This document shows positions 35,336-45,154 of a stretch of 64,000 bases of DNA, one piece after another. The stretch comes from Clostridium sp. DL-VIII (GTDB lineage: Bacteria > Bacillota > Clostridia > Clostridiales > Clostridiaceae). A program made the translations under genes and the position numbers. Location of the stretch: positions 2,116,501 through 2,180,500 of the forward strand of contig NZ_CM001240.1 in assembly GCF_000230835.1 (NCBI RefSeq). The letters run 5' to 3'. Under the pieces are notes generated by a model that saw nothing but the letters and a program-made list of their open reading frames with translations, was not told where the DNA came from and made no database searches. Positions within the stretch are counted from its first letter, which is position 1, and each line of letters starts with the position of its first letter.

Positions 35336-35770
35336 TTAACCTTCAGCATTAGGCATCATGGTTGATCTTCTTTTTTTATTTTCATATTGAGCTTCTGCAA
35401 CTATATCCTCTAAGCCCTCACGTGCATGAGCAACCTTTTCTGAAGCGTAATCAGTCATGGAGAAAACTGCGCGCATAGTACCAACAGTAGCTTTTCTCAT
35501 TGGAGAGGCAACCATGTTCATAAAAGAAAAATTATTTTTTCTGGTATTACTGAACATTTTAGTTGTTTCTTTTTCTTCAATCACAGAATCGATTTTTTCC
35601 ATAAGTTCCTTTAGGTTATTGTTTATAACTGTAAAATTATTTTCCATTTGCTTAATATTATTTTCTTTTTGAGCATTTTCCTTTTCTATGCTATCCAATT
35701 TTTGAAGCAATGAGTCGTATTTTCCTTTAAGTCCATTGATCTCTTGGTTTAATTCTTCTATTTCTTCCAT
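35336..35770 (-). CDS. Coiled-coil protein of the ATPase cluster
   Basis: A protein of 144 aa. Residues 1-70 form a strong coiled coil ('EEIEELNQEINGLKGKYDSL' and onward). The second half has a moderately hydrophobic helix ('SFMNMVASPMRKATVGTMRA') followed by a charged tail. No family recognised. The ATG at 35770 follows GGAGG at good spacing. It is first in the minus-strand row and 8 bp from the pseudo-ATPase gene. A scaffold or membrane-associated assembly role is possible; the amphipathic segment could sit on the membrane. Confidence 0.65.
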   Translation of the reverse strand: MEEIEELNQEINGLKGKYDSLLQKLDSIEKENAQKENNIKQMENNFTVINNNLKELMEKIDSVIEEKETTKMFSNTRKNNFSFMNMVASPMRKATVGTMRAVFSMTDYASEKVAHAREGLEDIVAEAQYENKKRRSTMMPNAEG

Positions 35771-35816
35771 ATAAATTACCTCCAAAGTATTTATTTTTAT
35801 AAAATTTTAATATTTA

Positions 35817-35870
35817 TTGTACCCATATATAAAGAAAATATAATAGGGATTTAAAAAAATTTATATATGG
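35817..35870 (+). promoter_or_regulatory. Promoter of the DUF445 gene within an 11-bp inverted repeat
   Basis: TTGTAC (35817-35822) and TATAAT (35839-35844) are 16 bp apart and point to the DUF445 gene. CCATATATAAA (35823-35833) and its exact complement TTTATATATGG (35860-35870) flank the -10 and likely start site. The region lies between divergent operons, so a protein bound here could control both. The arms are AT-rich, so chance is not excluded. Confidence 0.5.
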
Positions 35871-35920
35871 TATAAATTTTGCAATATTTTTACATACTGA
35901 CAATAAGAGGAGGGTATAAC

Positions 35921-37174
35921 ATGAAAATAAAAACTAATCAAAAGGCTTCAATATCATTAGTTATTATGTTTGCAGGTTTTCTCCTTACGCTATTTTCATC
36001 AGATAATATAATTATAATGATGATACTTAGAAGTGGATTTGAAGCAGGCCTAGTAGGTGGGATTGCAGATTGGTTTGCAGTAACAGCACTTTTTCGCTAT
36101 CCTTTTGGTATCCAAATTCCTCATACTGCATTACTGCCAAAGAATCGTCAAAAAATAACTACAGCCTTGGTTTCAATTGTAGAGAACAATTTATTGAATA
36201 AGGCCAGCATTATTAATAAGGTTCAGGAGTTGAATGTTGTAAGAAGGGTTTTAAATATATGTAAAAATAATATGTATTCTAAAGAAGTAAAATCAAAGAT
36301 TAACTACATTATAAAAAGCACCATAGATTATATTTCTATAGATAAACTTTCATTATACTTACTCGATTTAATAGGAGGTTATCTAAATAAGTTAGACTCT
36401 AGAAAACTTCTGGAGACAGGAGTTAAAATATTTTTACAGAATAATTATGAAGAAAAAATTCTAGATGCTTTGATTAAGAAATGCACGGAATTAGTACAGA
36501 AAGAGGAAATAAAAAAGGAAGCAGGGGATATAGTATTTAGTACTGTAAAAAAATTAGGATCAAGTAAGATAAAACAATACATGCTAAATACAGTAATAGA
36601 TATTGTAGGAAAGGATAAAATAGGCAGCATAGTTCAAAATTTAATTATTTCTGCGCTTAATGACTTAAAGAAGTCAGATAGTTTAAACAGAAAAATGATT
36701 CTTGAACTAATGGAGAACAATATAAAGAGTATTAGCAGCGATGAAATAATTATACAAAAGATAGATGAGTTTAAAAGCAGCGTGCCTGATAATGTTAAGT
36801 TAAATGATTTTATAGTAGAAAGCTTAAATGGATTAAAAAGTAGAATTTTAATATATATTAATGATGATAATTATATAGAAAAAATAATGCTGCCATCAAT
36901 AGATAAGGTAATAGAAAAAGCTTTATCAAATGTTGAATTAATAGATAAATTAGAGGAGTATATACAGGGGCAGGCATCAGAATATATTAATAATAATCAC
37001 GAGAAAATAGGAAAGCTTGTAAAAGAAAACATTGAAAAGATAGACACTAAGACATTAATAGAATTAATAGAATATAAGGTTGGAGATGACTTGCAGTGGA
37101 TAAGAGTAAATGGAGCAATTTGCGGATTTTTTATTGGTTTGATATTAGGAATAATCAGAGTAGTATTTAGGTAA
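35921..37174 (+). CDS. DUF445-family membrane protein
   Basis: A protein of 417 aa from the ATG at 35921, which follows GAGGAGGG. Two N-terminal membrane segments (about 8-45) lead into 'GGIADWFAVTALFRYPFGIQ' and 'IPHTALLPKNRQKI', the family signature. A long helical middle follows, and 'WIRVNGAICGFFIGLILGII' is the C-terminal membrane segment. DUF445 proteins are widespread membrane proteins without an agreed function. It is divergent from the ATPase row with a possible shared operator, so it may belong to the same system. Confidence 0.88.
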   Translation: MKIKTNQKASISLVIMFAGFLLTLFSSDNIIIMMILRSGFEAGLVGGIADWFAVTALFRYPFGIQIPHTALLPKNRQKITTALVSIVENNLLNKASIINKVQELNVVRRVLNICKNNMYSKEVKSKINYIIKSTIDYISIDKLSLYLLDLIGGYLNKLDSRKLLETGVKIFLQNNYEEKILDALIKKCTELVQKEEIKKEAGDIVFSTVKKLGSSKIKQYMLNTVIDIVGKDKIGSIVQNLIISALNDLKKSDSLNRKMILELMENNIKSISSDEIIIQKIDEFKSSVPDNVKLNDFIVESLNGLKSRILIYINDDNYIEKIMLPSIDKVIEKALSNVELIDKLEEYIQGQASEYINNNHEKIGKLVKENIEKIDTKTLIELIEYKVGDDLQWIRVNGAICGFFIGLILGIIRVVFR

Positions 37175-37223
37175 CAAGTTTAAGTATGCCTTTACCATAT
37201 AGTTCTATAAAGATTTTTTTAAG

Positions 37224-37844
37224 CTAGTATTCTGAATTAATTAAAAAGAATATTAATTGAAGAAGACCATTTCGTAGATCACATTTTAGATTTAGTAAAA
37301 AACCTTTTAATTGTTCAAGTATAATATCACTATGTTTTTGTTTTTGATTTTTTAAACTTATGCTGCCAAGAATTTTTTTGGGAAAATTCGAACCATTAAA
37401 AGCATAGTTAATTATTTTGCCCTGGCAGCATACCTCAAACATCTTTGATGAAGATTTATCTAAAACCCACTCACAAAAGCTCAATACTTTTTCTGTTCTT
37501 CTAAATTCGTTAATATTATTTTCAACGCAATGAATATGTTGTTCCTTTTCATTATTCTTATTAAAATATATAGCACATTTAGAAAAACTACAATTTATTA
37601 TTTTACTTATTTTATATATCACAGTTTCAATAAAAGCTTTTATCTCATGCTCAGAAAGATTAAGACATTTAATAACATCATTAAAGTTTTTTACATAACC
37701 CCTTATATATGACTCATAAATCAAATAAATAGATTTTAGACGTATTTCAAAAAATGTATCAAGTTCTTGCTCTAATACTTCTATACATTTTTCTTCGATT
37801 AAATGCATATGCATACCCATAACATATTCTTCTTTAGCTACCAT
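37224..37844 (-). CDS. Unrecognised protein with Met/His-rich start
   Basis: A protein of 206 aa with no family I recognise. The ATG at 37844 is preceded by GAGGCAGGTG. The N-terminus reads 'YVMGMHMHLIEEKC', a possible metal-binding patch. The rest is mainly helical ('LSEHEIKAFIETVIYKISKI'), has eight further cysteines spread through it, and ends in a hydrophobic segment ('NGLLQLIFFLINSEY'). It could be a regulator or a metal-responsive protein. It lies between the DUF445 gene (convergent) and the large ATPase (divergent). No terminator of its own was seen. Confidence 0.55.
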   Translation of the reverse strand: MVAKEEYVMGMHMHLIEEKCIEVLEQELDTFFEIRLKSIYLIYESYIRGYVKNFNDVIKCLNLSEHEIKAFIETVIYKISKIINCSFSKCAIYFNKNNEKEQHIHCVENNINEFRRTEKVLSFCEWVLDKSSSKMFEVCCQGKIINYAFNGSNFPKKILGSISLKNQKQKHSDIILEQLKGFLLNLKCDLRNGLLQLIFFLINSEY

Positions 37845-38077
37845 AGCCAACACCTGCCTCTATTTAATTTTGATTACAAATAAGATAATAAACGACCAAT
37901 GTAAAATTTATTTAAATTTAAAGTTAATTTAATATTAAATGTTCATGTAAATATTGGCATTTATAAGAATACAAAGATTTTCATGAATAAATATTTTTTT
38001 GCTGGAAAAAATTTATTTATCTTTCAACAAATGAGGAACATACAATTAACGTAAAATAAAAATAGTAGGAGGAAAAG

Positions 38078-41053
38078 ATGTCTTTAGCTTATAAAATAAC
38101 TAACAATGAAATACTATATAAAAGAGTAAGGGTGTATATACAATATATTTATAGAGATGCAGAAAAAGCTTTAGATATAGAAAGATTAGCTAATAATATA
38201 ATTGGAGTTAAGTATTGTAAGGCAAATGCATTTACAGGAAGTTTATTAATTGTTTACGACGATAAACTAATAAATGAGCAATTTGTAAAAAAACAAATAT
38301 ATAGATTAATTTCCACAAGAATAAAAAACAGTGAACCCATAGATATAGAAGCAGCATCTTTAAAACATAGAAAAGCTATAAATTTTGAAAATGTAGAAAA
38401 AAACCTAAAAACACATGAAGCAAAAGGAACTCTTAACAAAGTTTCAAGATCACCAAGCAGTAAAGATTATCACGCAATCAAAGTATCTGATATTGAAAAA
38501 GAGCTTGGCACTAATTTTGCAAATGGTCTTTTAAAAGCCCAGGTAGATAGTAAAATAAGAGAAATAGGATTAAATGTTATATCAGAAGCGAAAAAAAAAT
38601 CACTAATTAGGAGAGTTTTTGAAAACATTAATGAATTTTCTACTAAATTACTAGTTGGTGTAGGAACATTATCATTTATATTAGGTCAGATTGCAGATGC
38701 AGTAGCTATCTTGGGACTTACAGCTATTGAGACTATACTAAGCACATTACAGCAGCATAAAGCGGAAAAATCTTTATATTCTCTTAAAGAAATGATGGTG
38801 CGCAATGCAACAGTAATACGTAATGGAAAAAGGTATATTATAGATGCAAAGTATGTTGTTCCGGGAGACGTAATTATTATTGAAGCAGGAGAAAAAGTAC
38901 CGGCAGATGCTAGAATAATAGAATGTTATGACCTGAAGGCTTCAGAAGCAGTTCTTACAGGTGAGAGTGCAGCAGTTTGTAAAAGCAGTGATATATGTAA
39001 TAAGGATGAAGAATTAGCTAATAGATATAATATGATTTACATGGGGACTAATATACTATCTGGTCGAGGCACAGCTGTTGTCGTTGCTACAGGATTAAAT
39101 ACTGAAATGGGAAAAATTGCATTTATGCTTCAGAATATAAAAAATGAATCTGCTCCTATTGAGAAGAAAATAAAGAAATTTACTAACAAAATTACTAAAT
39201 TAGCGTTTGTAATTTGTATGGGGGTAAGCGCTTTAGGAGCGTTTAGAGGATTATCGTTAGTACAAGTATTTATCTTTGGAGTAAGTTTTGCTATAGGAGC
39301 AATACCTGAAAGTTTGCCAGCAGTAGTAACAGCGGCTATGTCTGTTTCGGTTCAAAAGATGGCCTCAAAGAATGCGATTGTAAGGAAATTACAGGCGGTT
39401 GAGAGCCTGGGAGCTGCAGATATAATATGTTGTGATAAAACAGGAACTCTTACTGTGAATGAAATGACTGTTAAAGAAATTCATGTTGATAATAATATAT
39501 ATGAGGTTATAGGTTCGGGATATAAGCCTAAAGGAGATATAATACTTAAGTCTGGAGAAATAAATAAAAAAGAATCTTTAGATAAAATAATAACTGCGGG
39601 TGTACTCTGCAACAACTCTAACATATCTAACTGTGATGGAAAGTGGCAGGTTCATGGTGACCCAACAGAAGGCGCTTTATTAATAGCTGCATCTAAAAAT
39701 AATATGGCAGTAGATGAGATAATTAATAAATATAAAAGAGTAGAAGAAATTCCATTTGATAGTTCAACTAGATACATGACAGTTTTAGTTGAAGACAAAG
39801 AAGAAAGAGAAGCTTATTGTAAAGGTTCAGTAAGTAAAGTATTAGATAAATGTACAAGAATTTATGAGAATGGTAGTGAAAGATTGATTACCAGCAATGA
39901 TAAGGAAAATTTACAGCAGATTGCAGATGAAATGGGATCAAAAGCACTGAGAGTCTTAGCTTTTGCTTATAAGAAAATATTAAAAGACAGTAAAAATATA
40001 GATAATAATTTTGTATTTTTAGGATTAGTCGGTATGGAAGATCCGCCAAGGGAAGAAGTAAAAGAATGTATAAGAAAGTGCGAAGGAGCAGGTATAAAGG
40101 TAGTAATGATAACAGGAGATAATAAAAATACAGCCGCAGCTATAGGGAGAAAAATAGGACTTTTAACAGATGGGATAGTAATGTCAGGAACTGAATTAAA
40201 TGATATGAGTGATGATGAATTAGCTTCTATAATTAATAAAATACAAGTTTTTGCAAGAACGTCACCTGAGCAGAAGTATAAAATAGTAAAAGCTTTTAAG
40301 AAAGCAGGAAAAGTAGTCGCGATGACAGGTGATGGTGTGAATGACGCACCAGCTATTAAAGAAGCAGATATAGGAATAGCTATGGGAAAAAACGGAAGTG
40401 ATGTTGCTAGAGATACAGCAGATATAATTCTTACTGACGATAATTTTTCAACGATAGTAGCAGCTATTGAAGAGGGCAGAACAGTAAATATGAATATAAG
40501 AAATTCAATGAGATATTTGTTTACAGGATGTTTAGGGGAAATAATAGCTATATTATCTGCATCAGTGCTTGGTGGTATTCCAATGCTTCTATCCTTACAA
40601 ATATTATGGATAGATGTTGTATCTGAATCTATATTGGGAGCAGCATTGACTTTTGAAAAGCCAGCTAAGGATATAATGGAAAATCCTCCAATATCAAACG
40701 ATTATGAAATTATTGATAAGAAACTTAAGAAAAATATATTAAAGACAGGAGCTATAGTTGGTTTAGCAACATTTGGAGTATTTAAAGGGGCGTTATTGTT
40801 TGGAGCCAGTTTGCAAAAGGCGAGGACATTAGCTTTTACTAATTTGGTTATTTCACAGATGTTTACTGTGTACGATTGCAGAAATGATAAAAGTAGGAAA
40901 AATAAATATATGAATATTTCAACTATTGCATGTTTAATAATGCTTGGAGGAATATTATATATTCCTAATATGAGTTCATTTTTTTCCACAGTATCATTAA
41001 ATATGAAAGATATACTACTTATTTCAGGAACTACGACATTATCAAAGATTTAA
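38078..41053 (+). CDS. P2-like cation-translocating P-type ATPase with N-terminal HMA-like extension
   Basis: A protein of 991 aa. Core motifs are complete: 'LTGESAAV' (actuator), 'CCDKTGTLTVNEM' (phosphorylation), 'MITGD' and 'MTGDGVNDAPAIKEADIGIA'. The core resembles Ca2+-type P2 ATPases ('IPESLPAVVTAAMSVSVQKM' at M4). At M6 the usual N..TD ligand group is altered to 'LWIDVVSESILGA', and at M5 'TGCLGE' replaces SSNVGE, so ion choice may differ. Residues 1-80 form an extra domain with 'KRVRVYIQYIYRD' and 'FTGSLLIVYD', matching the divergent HMA domains of the two other ATPase-like proteins in this cluster. Such a domain is not normal for P2 ATPases. Confidence 0.88.
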   Translation: MSLAYKITNNEILYKRVRVYIQYIYRDAEKALDIERLANNIIGVKYCKANAFTGSLLIVYDDKLINEQFVKKQIYRLISTRIKNSEPIDIEAASLKHRKAINFENVEKNLKTHEAKGTLNKVSRSPSSKDYHAIKVSDIEKELGTNFANGLLKAQVDSKIREIGLNVISEAKKKSLIRRVFENINEFSTKLLVGVGTLSFILGQIADAVAILGLTAIETILSTLQQHKAEKSLYSLKEMMVRNATVIRNGKRYIIDAKYVVPGDVIIIEAGEKVPADARIIECYDLKASEAVLTGESAAVCKSSDICNKDEELANRYNMIYMGTNILSGRGTAVVVATGLNTEMGKIAFMLQNIKNESAPIEKKIKKFTNKITKLAFVICMGVSALGAFRGLSLVQVFIFGVSFAIGAIPESLPAVVTAAMSVSVQKMASKNAIVRKLQAVESLGAADIICCDKTGTLTVNEMTVKEIHVDNNIYEVIGSGYKPKGDIILKSGEINKKESLDKIITAGVLCNNSNISNCDGKWQVHGDPTEGALLIAASKNNMAVDEIINKYKRVEEIPFDSSTRYMTVLVEDKEEREAYCKGSVSKVLDKCTRIYENGSERLITSNDKENLQQIADEMGSKALRVLAFAYKKILKDSKNIDNNFVFLGLVGMEDPPREEVKECIRKCEGAGIKVVMITGDNKNTAAAIGRKIGLLTDGIVMSGTELNDMSDDELASIINKIQVFARTSPEQKYKIVKAFKKAGKVVAMTGDGVNDAPAIKEADIGIAMGKNGSDVARDTADIILTDDNFSTIVAAIEEGRTVNMNIRNSMRYLFTGCLGEIIAILSASVLGGIPMLLSLQILWIDVVSESILGAALTFEKPAKDIMENPPISNDYEIIDKKLKKNILKTGAIVGLATFGVFKGALLFGASLQKARTLAFTNLVISQMFTVYDCRNDKSRKNKYMNISTIACLIMLGGILYIPNMSSFFSTVSLNMKDILLISGTTTLSKI

Positions 41054-41069
41054 AGGATAGGGCACAATC

Positions 41070-41128
41070 AATATATAGGTTTTAAATGATTTAACAGCAA
41101 AATTTATTTAAAATCTATATATTTTTTA
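41070..41128 (+). terminator. Terminator of the P2-like ATPase gene
   Basis: AATATATAGGTTTTAAAT and ATTTAAAATCTATATATT form an 18-bp stem with one G-U pair, ending in TTTTTT. Confidence 0.85.
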
Positions 41129-41307
41129 TTTATACGAACATTTAAGTAATGTAAATATTCACTTAAGATTGAATTAAATCTTAGTTAAAGCATAGATTTT
41201 AAGTTATAAAATAGTATATATTTTGATTAAATAGTACAAAAAAATAACTAATATCTGAAGCTACTTATTTTAGAGCTTTACATGTCGCTAAAGGAGAGGA
41301 TATGACT

Positions 41308-43416
41308 ATGATAAAAAAAATGAATTTTGGAACTAAAATAAACATAATTATAGTGGCAGTAATATTTATGTGTTACATAGGGGTATTCTCAAGTATACTA
41401 ATACAAATAAAATCAAAAAGCATAAATGATAGTGAAACGTTAGCAAAAGAAATAACGTCATCATATGCAACGCAGATTACATCTAATTTTGAAGGATTAG
41501 AAGTTATAGGAGAAGATCTAAGAAATTCTTTAATCAAGCAAATAGATCTTAACTTACAAAACAGAGATTTAGTTATTGAAATGCAGAAGGGAATATTAAA
41601 TGAACATCCTGAAGTATTTGGAGTGACTGTTGCCTTTGAAGCAAATGCATTTGATGGAAAAGATGAAGAGTATAAAGGCAGAAAAGAATTTGCAGAGAAT
41701 GGAATGTTTATACCATATGCAAGCAGGGATGGTAATCAAGTAGTAGTTTTACCAGCTTATGATGATCAAACAGATATGACTTGGTATAATAAGCCAAAAG
41801 AATTAAAAGGAACTTATATTACAGAACCGACAGTCTACAATGTAAATGGACAAGACGTCTCAATGGTATCTTTAGCAATGCCGATACTAGATGATACAGG
41901 GAAATTTTTAGGTGTAATATCACTAGATTATAAACTTGATACATTAGAGGAATTAGTGTTAGAGAAAAAGCCACTTGGTGGAACTGTTGAATTAATATCG
42001 AACAAGGGGATTTACATAGCTAGTGGGGAAGATCCAAGCTTGAAAATGCAGGATGCTAAAGAAAGTGGTGATGATTTAGGTAAAATTATAAGTGAAACTT
42101 CACAAGGAAAAGAGTCTTATACTTATGGAAAGTCAGTAAAAGATAATAAAGAGGTTCTAATGGTATCATATCCTGTCAATTTAGAAAATACCAAAACAAA
42201 TTGGATTTTATGCAGTGAGATTCCTAATGAAAAGATACTAGAAAGTTACAATAAGATATTTAATGTTATCTTAGCAGCGGCATTAATATCACTGATAATT
42301 GTGATATTAGTAATAGGTTTTGTAATAAGGAAAATGACAAAAGGCATAAAATATGCAGAGAAGCAGATGAGACTATTAGCTAGTGGAGATCTTACAATAG
42401 AAATTGATAATAAGTATCTTGAGAGAGAAGATGAAATAGGTAAGATGTTCAAATCGGTTAGTGAAATGCAAAAATCTTATAAAAATATAATAACTGAAAT
42501 AAATGATGAATGTAATATAGTTTTGAGTTCAGTTAATGTGACTAAAGAAAAGATTGATGATTTAAATATAATGATTTCTGATGTATCTGCTACTACAGAA
42601 CAATTATCTGCAAGTATGGAAGAAACAGCAGCTTCAACTGAAGAAGTAAATGCATCATCAACAAACATGGAAACTGTAATAAAGACTATGGAAGCAAATA
42701 TAATGACTGGTGAAATGGCAGCAAAAGAAATCAAAGAAAGAGCAATAAATTTAAAATCAGATGCAATTAAATCTAAAGAAGTATCAAATGGTGTAGCATT
42801 GAAAATGCAAGATGGTTTAAAAACAGCAGTTGGTAAAGCTAAAGCTGTAGATAAAATAAATGAATTAACAGGTAAAATACTAGAAATAACAGAAGAAACT
42901 AATCTGCTAGCACTTAATGCAGCAATAGAATCAGCAAGAGCGGGAGAAGCTGGCAGAGGATTTGCTGTTGTAGCAGAGGAAATAAGAAAGCTTGCAGAAA
43001 CTTCAAAAGAGACAGCAATAGAAATTCAAAAAATAAACAAAGAAGTAGTTGGGGCTGTAGATGATCTGAAGGAAACATCAAATGAGGTAATTAACTTTAT
43101 TGGAAATCAAGTAATTGAAGATTATGATAAATTGGTTGATGCAGGAGAGCAATATAGAAATGATGCTGTAGTATTTAATGAGTTGGTTAATAGTATTGGG
43201 GAGATATCCAAGGAACTAATTAGTGGGACAGGAAATATTATTACAGCGATAAATGAAGTTTCACAGGCAACAAATGAAGGTGCAGCAGGAACAACTACAA
43301 TTGCAGCAAAGTCAAATGATGTAGTCTATTTAACAGAAGGGGTTATAGAACAAACAGCTAAAACAAAGGAATGTACAGATAAGCTTTTAGAAGTTATATC
43401 AATATTTAAAATATAA
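41308..43416 (+). CDS. Methyl-accepting chemotaxis protein with dCache sensor
   Basis: A chemoreceptor of about 702 aa. A membrane segment at about 12-32 is followed by a roughly 270-residue extracellular domain of the dCache type ('[20 protein letters not shown]', '[20 protein letters not shown]'). A second membrane segment, HAMP and a long signalling coiled coil follow, with the conserved tip '[20 protein letters not shown]' and '[13 protein letters not shown]'. The dCache pocket usually binds amino acids or small organic ligands. AAGGAGAGGA lies too close to the ATG at 41302, so the ATG at 41308 is preferred. Monocistronic; no chemotaxis genes nearby. Confidence 0.95.
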   Translation: MIKKMNFGTKINIIIVAVIFMCYIGVFSSILIQIKSKSINDSETLAKEITSSYATQITSNFEGLEVIGEDLRNSLIKQIDLNLQNRDLVIEMQKGILNEHPEVFGVTVAFEANAFDGKDEEYKGRKEFAENGMFIPYASRDGNQVVVLPAYDDQTDMTWYNKPKELKGTYITEPTVYNVNGQDVSMVSLAMPILDDTGKFLGVISLDYKLDTLEELVLEKKPLGGTVELISNKGIYIASGEDPSLKMQDAKESGDDLGKIISETSQGKESYTYGKSVKDNKEVLMVSYPVNLENTKTNWILCSEIPNEKILESYNKIFNVILAAALISLIIVILVIGFVIRKMTKGIKYAEKQMRLLASGDLTIEIDNKYLEREDEIGKMFKSVSEMQKSYKNIITEINDECNIVLSSVNVTKEKIDDLNIMISDVSATTEQLSASMEETAASTEEVNASSTNMETVIKTMEANIMTGEMAAKEIKERAINLKSDAIKSKEVSNGVALKMQDGLKTAVGKAKAVDKINELTGKILEITEETNLLALNAAIESARAGEAGRGFAVVAEEIRKLAETSKETAIEIQKINKEVVGAVDDLKETSNEVINFIGNQVIEDYDKLVDAGEQYRNDAVVFNELVNSIGEISKELISGTGNIITAINEVSQATNEGAAGTTTIAAKSNDVVYLTEGVIEQTAKTKECTDKLLEVISIFKI

Positions 43417-43702
43417 GAATGTAAATCACTGTAACATATAATTTACTTACCTCAAATTATATGAATCATATAGATATATATTATTAAGATATGAATGAAT
43501 ATTACTTCAGAACAAATTAGCATTGAAATGTATTATAAATGTTAATTTTGATACATGGAATGTTAATTTATATAGAAAGAAATATATTTATAAAATAAAA
43601 TCCATATAAATTTATTAAGCTTAGATTCAAAGAATGCAGCATTTAAAATTTAGTCTTATATAATGTTTAGATATGCACTAAACTAAAGGAGCCTTGGACG
43701 CT

Positions 43703-45103
43703 ATGAATAATCTTAATTGGAAGATGATTTATACTATATTTGTTTTTGTAACTCTAGCAGCTTTTGATAATGTTATTATAGGATTATTTCCAACATTATT
43801 CTCCTCAATTGCAAGTGATTTAAATATAGGCTTATTTGAACTTGGAATTGTTTCGGCTATTAATATTTTAATAACTTCAATATCATCAGTTTATTGGGGA
43901 TATCTTGCGGGCAGACTTAATAGGAGAAAGCTTATTATTATAGGAACTATTATTTGGTCATCATCGGTGCTTTTAACTTCCTATAGCAGTACTTATCTTG
44001 AATTATTGATTTTTCAAGTTTTAACTGGAATAGGATTGGGATGCATATCATCAATTGGATTTAGTACTTTGAGCGATTATATTCCGTATAAATTTCGTGG
44101 AATGATTTTAAGCTTTTGGGGAATGTCTCAAGGTTTTGGAGGAATTTTAGGAGCGCTGATAGCATCATTAATTGGTACATCTTCAGGTTGGAGAAAGCCC
44201 TTTGAAATAGTAAGCATAGTAGGCTTTTTATTAATTAGCTTATATCTTTTTATAAGAGAACCAAGGCTCGGAGAATCAGAACCTGAATTAGAAAAGTTAG
44301 TTAAACAAGGGGAAAATTATATTTATAAGATAGAAATTAGTCAGCTTAAAGAAATAATTTTAAAGAATAGCAATATATTTTTACTTTTACAAGGATTTTT
44401 CTTAAATATTTCTACGGGAAGCTTAATATGGCTTCCTACATTGTATATTTCGAAAGTTCAACAGCAAGGGTACAGTAATACGACAGCTATTATTGTTGCT
44501 GGGTATCTTTATGCCTTATTTCAATTAGGTGGACTAACAACAGGATTTTTTGGTTATCTCGGGGATAAGTTTCAAAGGAAAACTTACAAGGGAAGAGCGA
44601 TACTAACTTCATTTTTTGTATGTATAGCAATGCCGCTTTATTCTGCAATGTTTGCAATTCCAATGAAAAACTTAGAAATATACGATGAGAGTACATTAGC
44701 AATTTTATTAAGTTTACTGAAACAGATAGTTATGAATCCTTGGATGACTTTAATTTTCGTATTATCATTTCTTGCTTCAGCAGCCCAGTCTGCAAACACA
44801 CCCAACTGGCTTGCATTAATAACAGATGTGAATCTTCCAGAGCACAGGGGAACAGCTTTTAGTATAGCTAATGTTGCAAGCAGCTTAGGTAGAACTTTAG
44901 GCAATGTTGGGATTGGTTATTTACTTACAGTTGTATCAAAATACGCAGGAGAACCAAGCAATTATGTAATCACTCTTATTATATTTCAAATCTTTTTTAT
45001 TCCAGCAGCAATATTCTATGTAAAAATGGCTGAAAGTAATGTTCAGGATATTGGAAAAGTTAAATTAATTCTTCGTAAGCGGGCAGATTTGATTGTGCCT
45101 TAG
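43703..45103 (+). CDS. Major facilitator superfamily transporter
   Basis: A protein of 466 aa with about twelve membrane segments. The loop 2-3 signature is 'GYLAGRLNRRKLIIIGT', and 'GIGLGCISSIGFSTLSDYIP' with 'RGMILSFWGMSQGFGGILGA' fits the sugar/organic-anion-like branch. The ATG at 43703 is chosen over the in-frame TTG at 43694, because AAAGGAG sits 11 nt before the ATG but only 2 nt before the TTG. It is 51 bp ahead of a glycosyltransferase gene in the same direction, so the two may form an operon. Substrate unknown. The 286-bp gap upstream shows nothing clear. Confidence 0.88.
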   Translation: MNNLNWKMIYTIFVFVTLAAFDNVIIGLFPTLFSSIASDLNIGLFELGIVSAINILITSISSVYWGYLAGRLNRRKLIIIGTIIWSSSVLLTSYSSTYLELLIFQVLTGIGLGCISSIGFSTLSDYIPYKFRGMILSFWGMSQGFGGILGALIASLIGTSSGWRKPFEIVSIVGFLLISLYLFIREPRLGESEPELEKLVKQGENYIYKIEISQLKEIILKNSNIFLLLQGFFLNISTGSLIWLPTLYISKVQQQGYSNTTAIIVAGYLYALFQLGGLTTGFFGYLGDKFQRKTYKGRAILTSFFVCIAMPLYSAMFAIPMKNLEIYDESTLAILLSLLKQIVMNPWMTLIFVLSFLASAAQSANTPNWLALITDVNLPEHRGTAFSIANVASSLGRTLGNVGIGYLLTVVSKYAGEPSNYVITLIIFQIFFIPAAIFYVKMAESNVQDIGKVKLILRKRADLIVP

Positions 45104-45154
45104 TAATTACAACTTATCATATTTAATAATCTGAATAATGAGAGGATTGATATT

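Noticed and set aside
31482..35770. Direct naming of the ATPase row as a ferrosome (fez) locus
   Set aside because: The ATPase motif SPK and the gene set cannot be matched to known Fez proteins by eye; the idea is kept only as a hypothesis.
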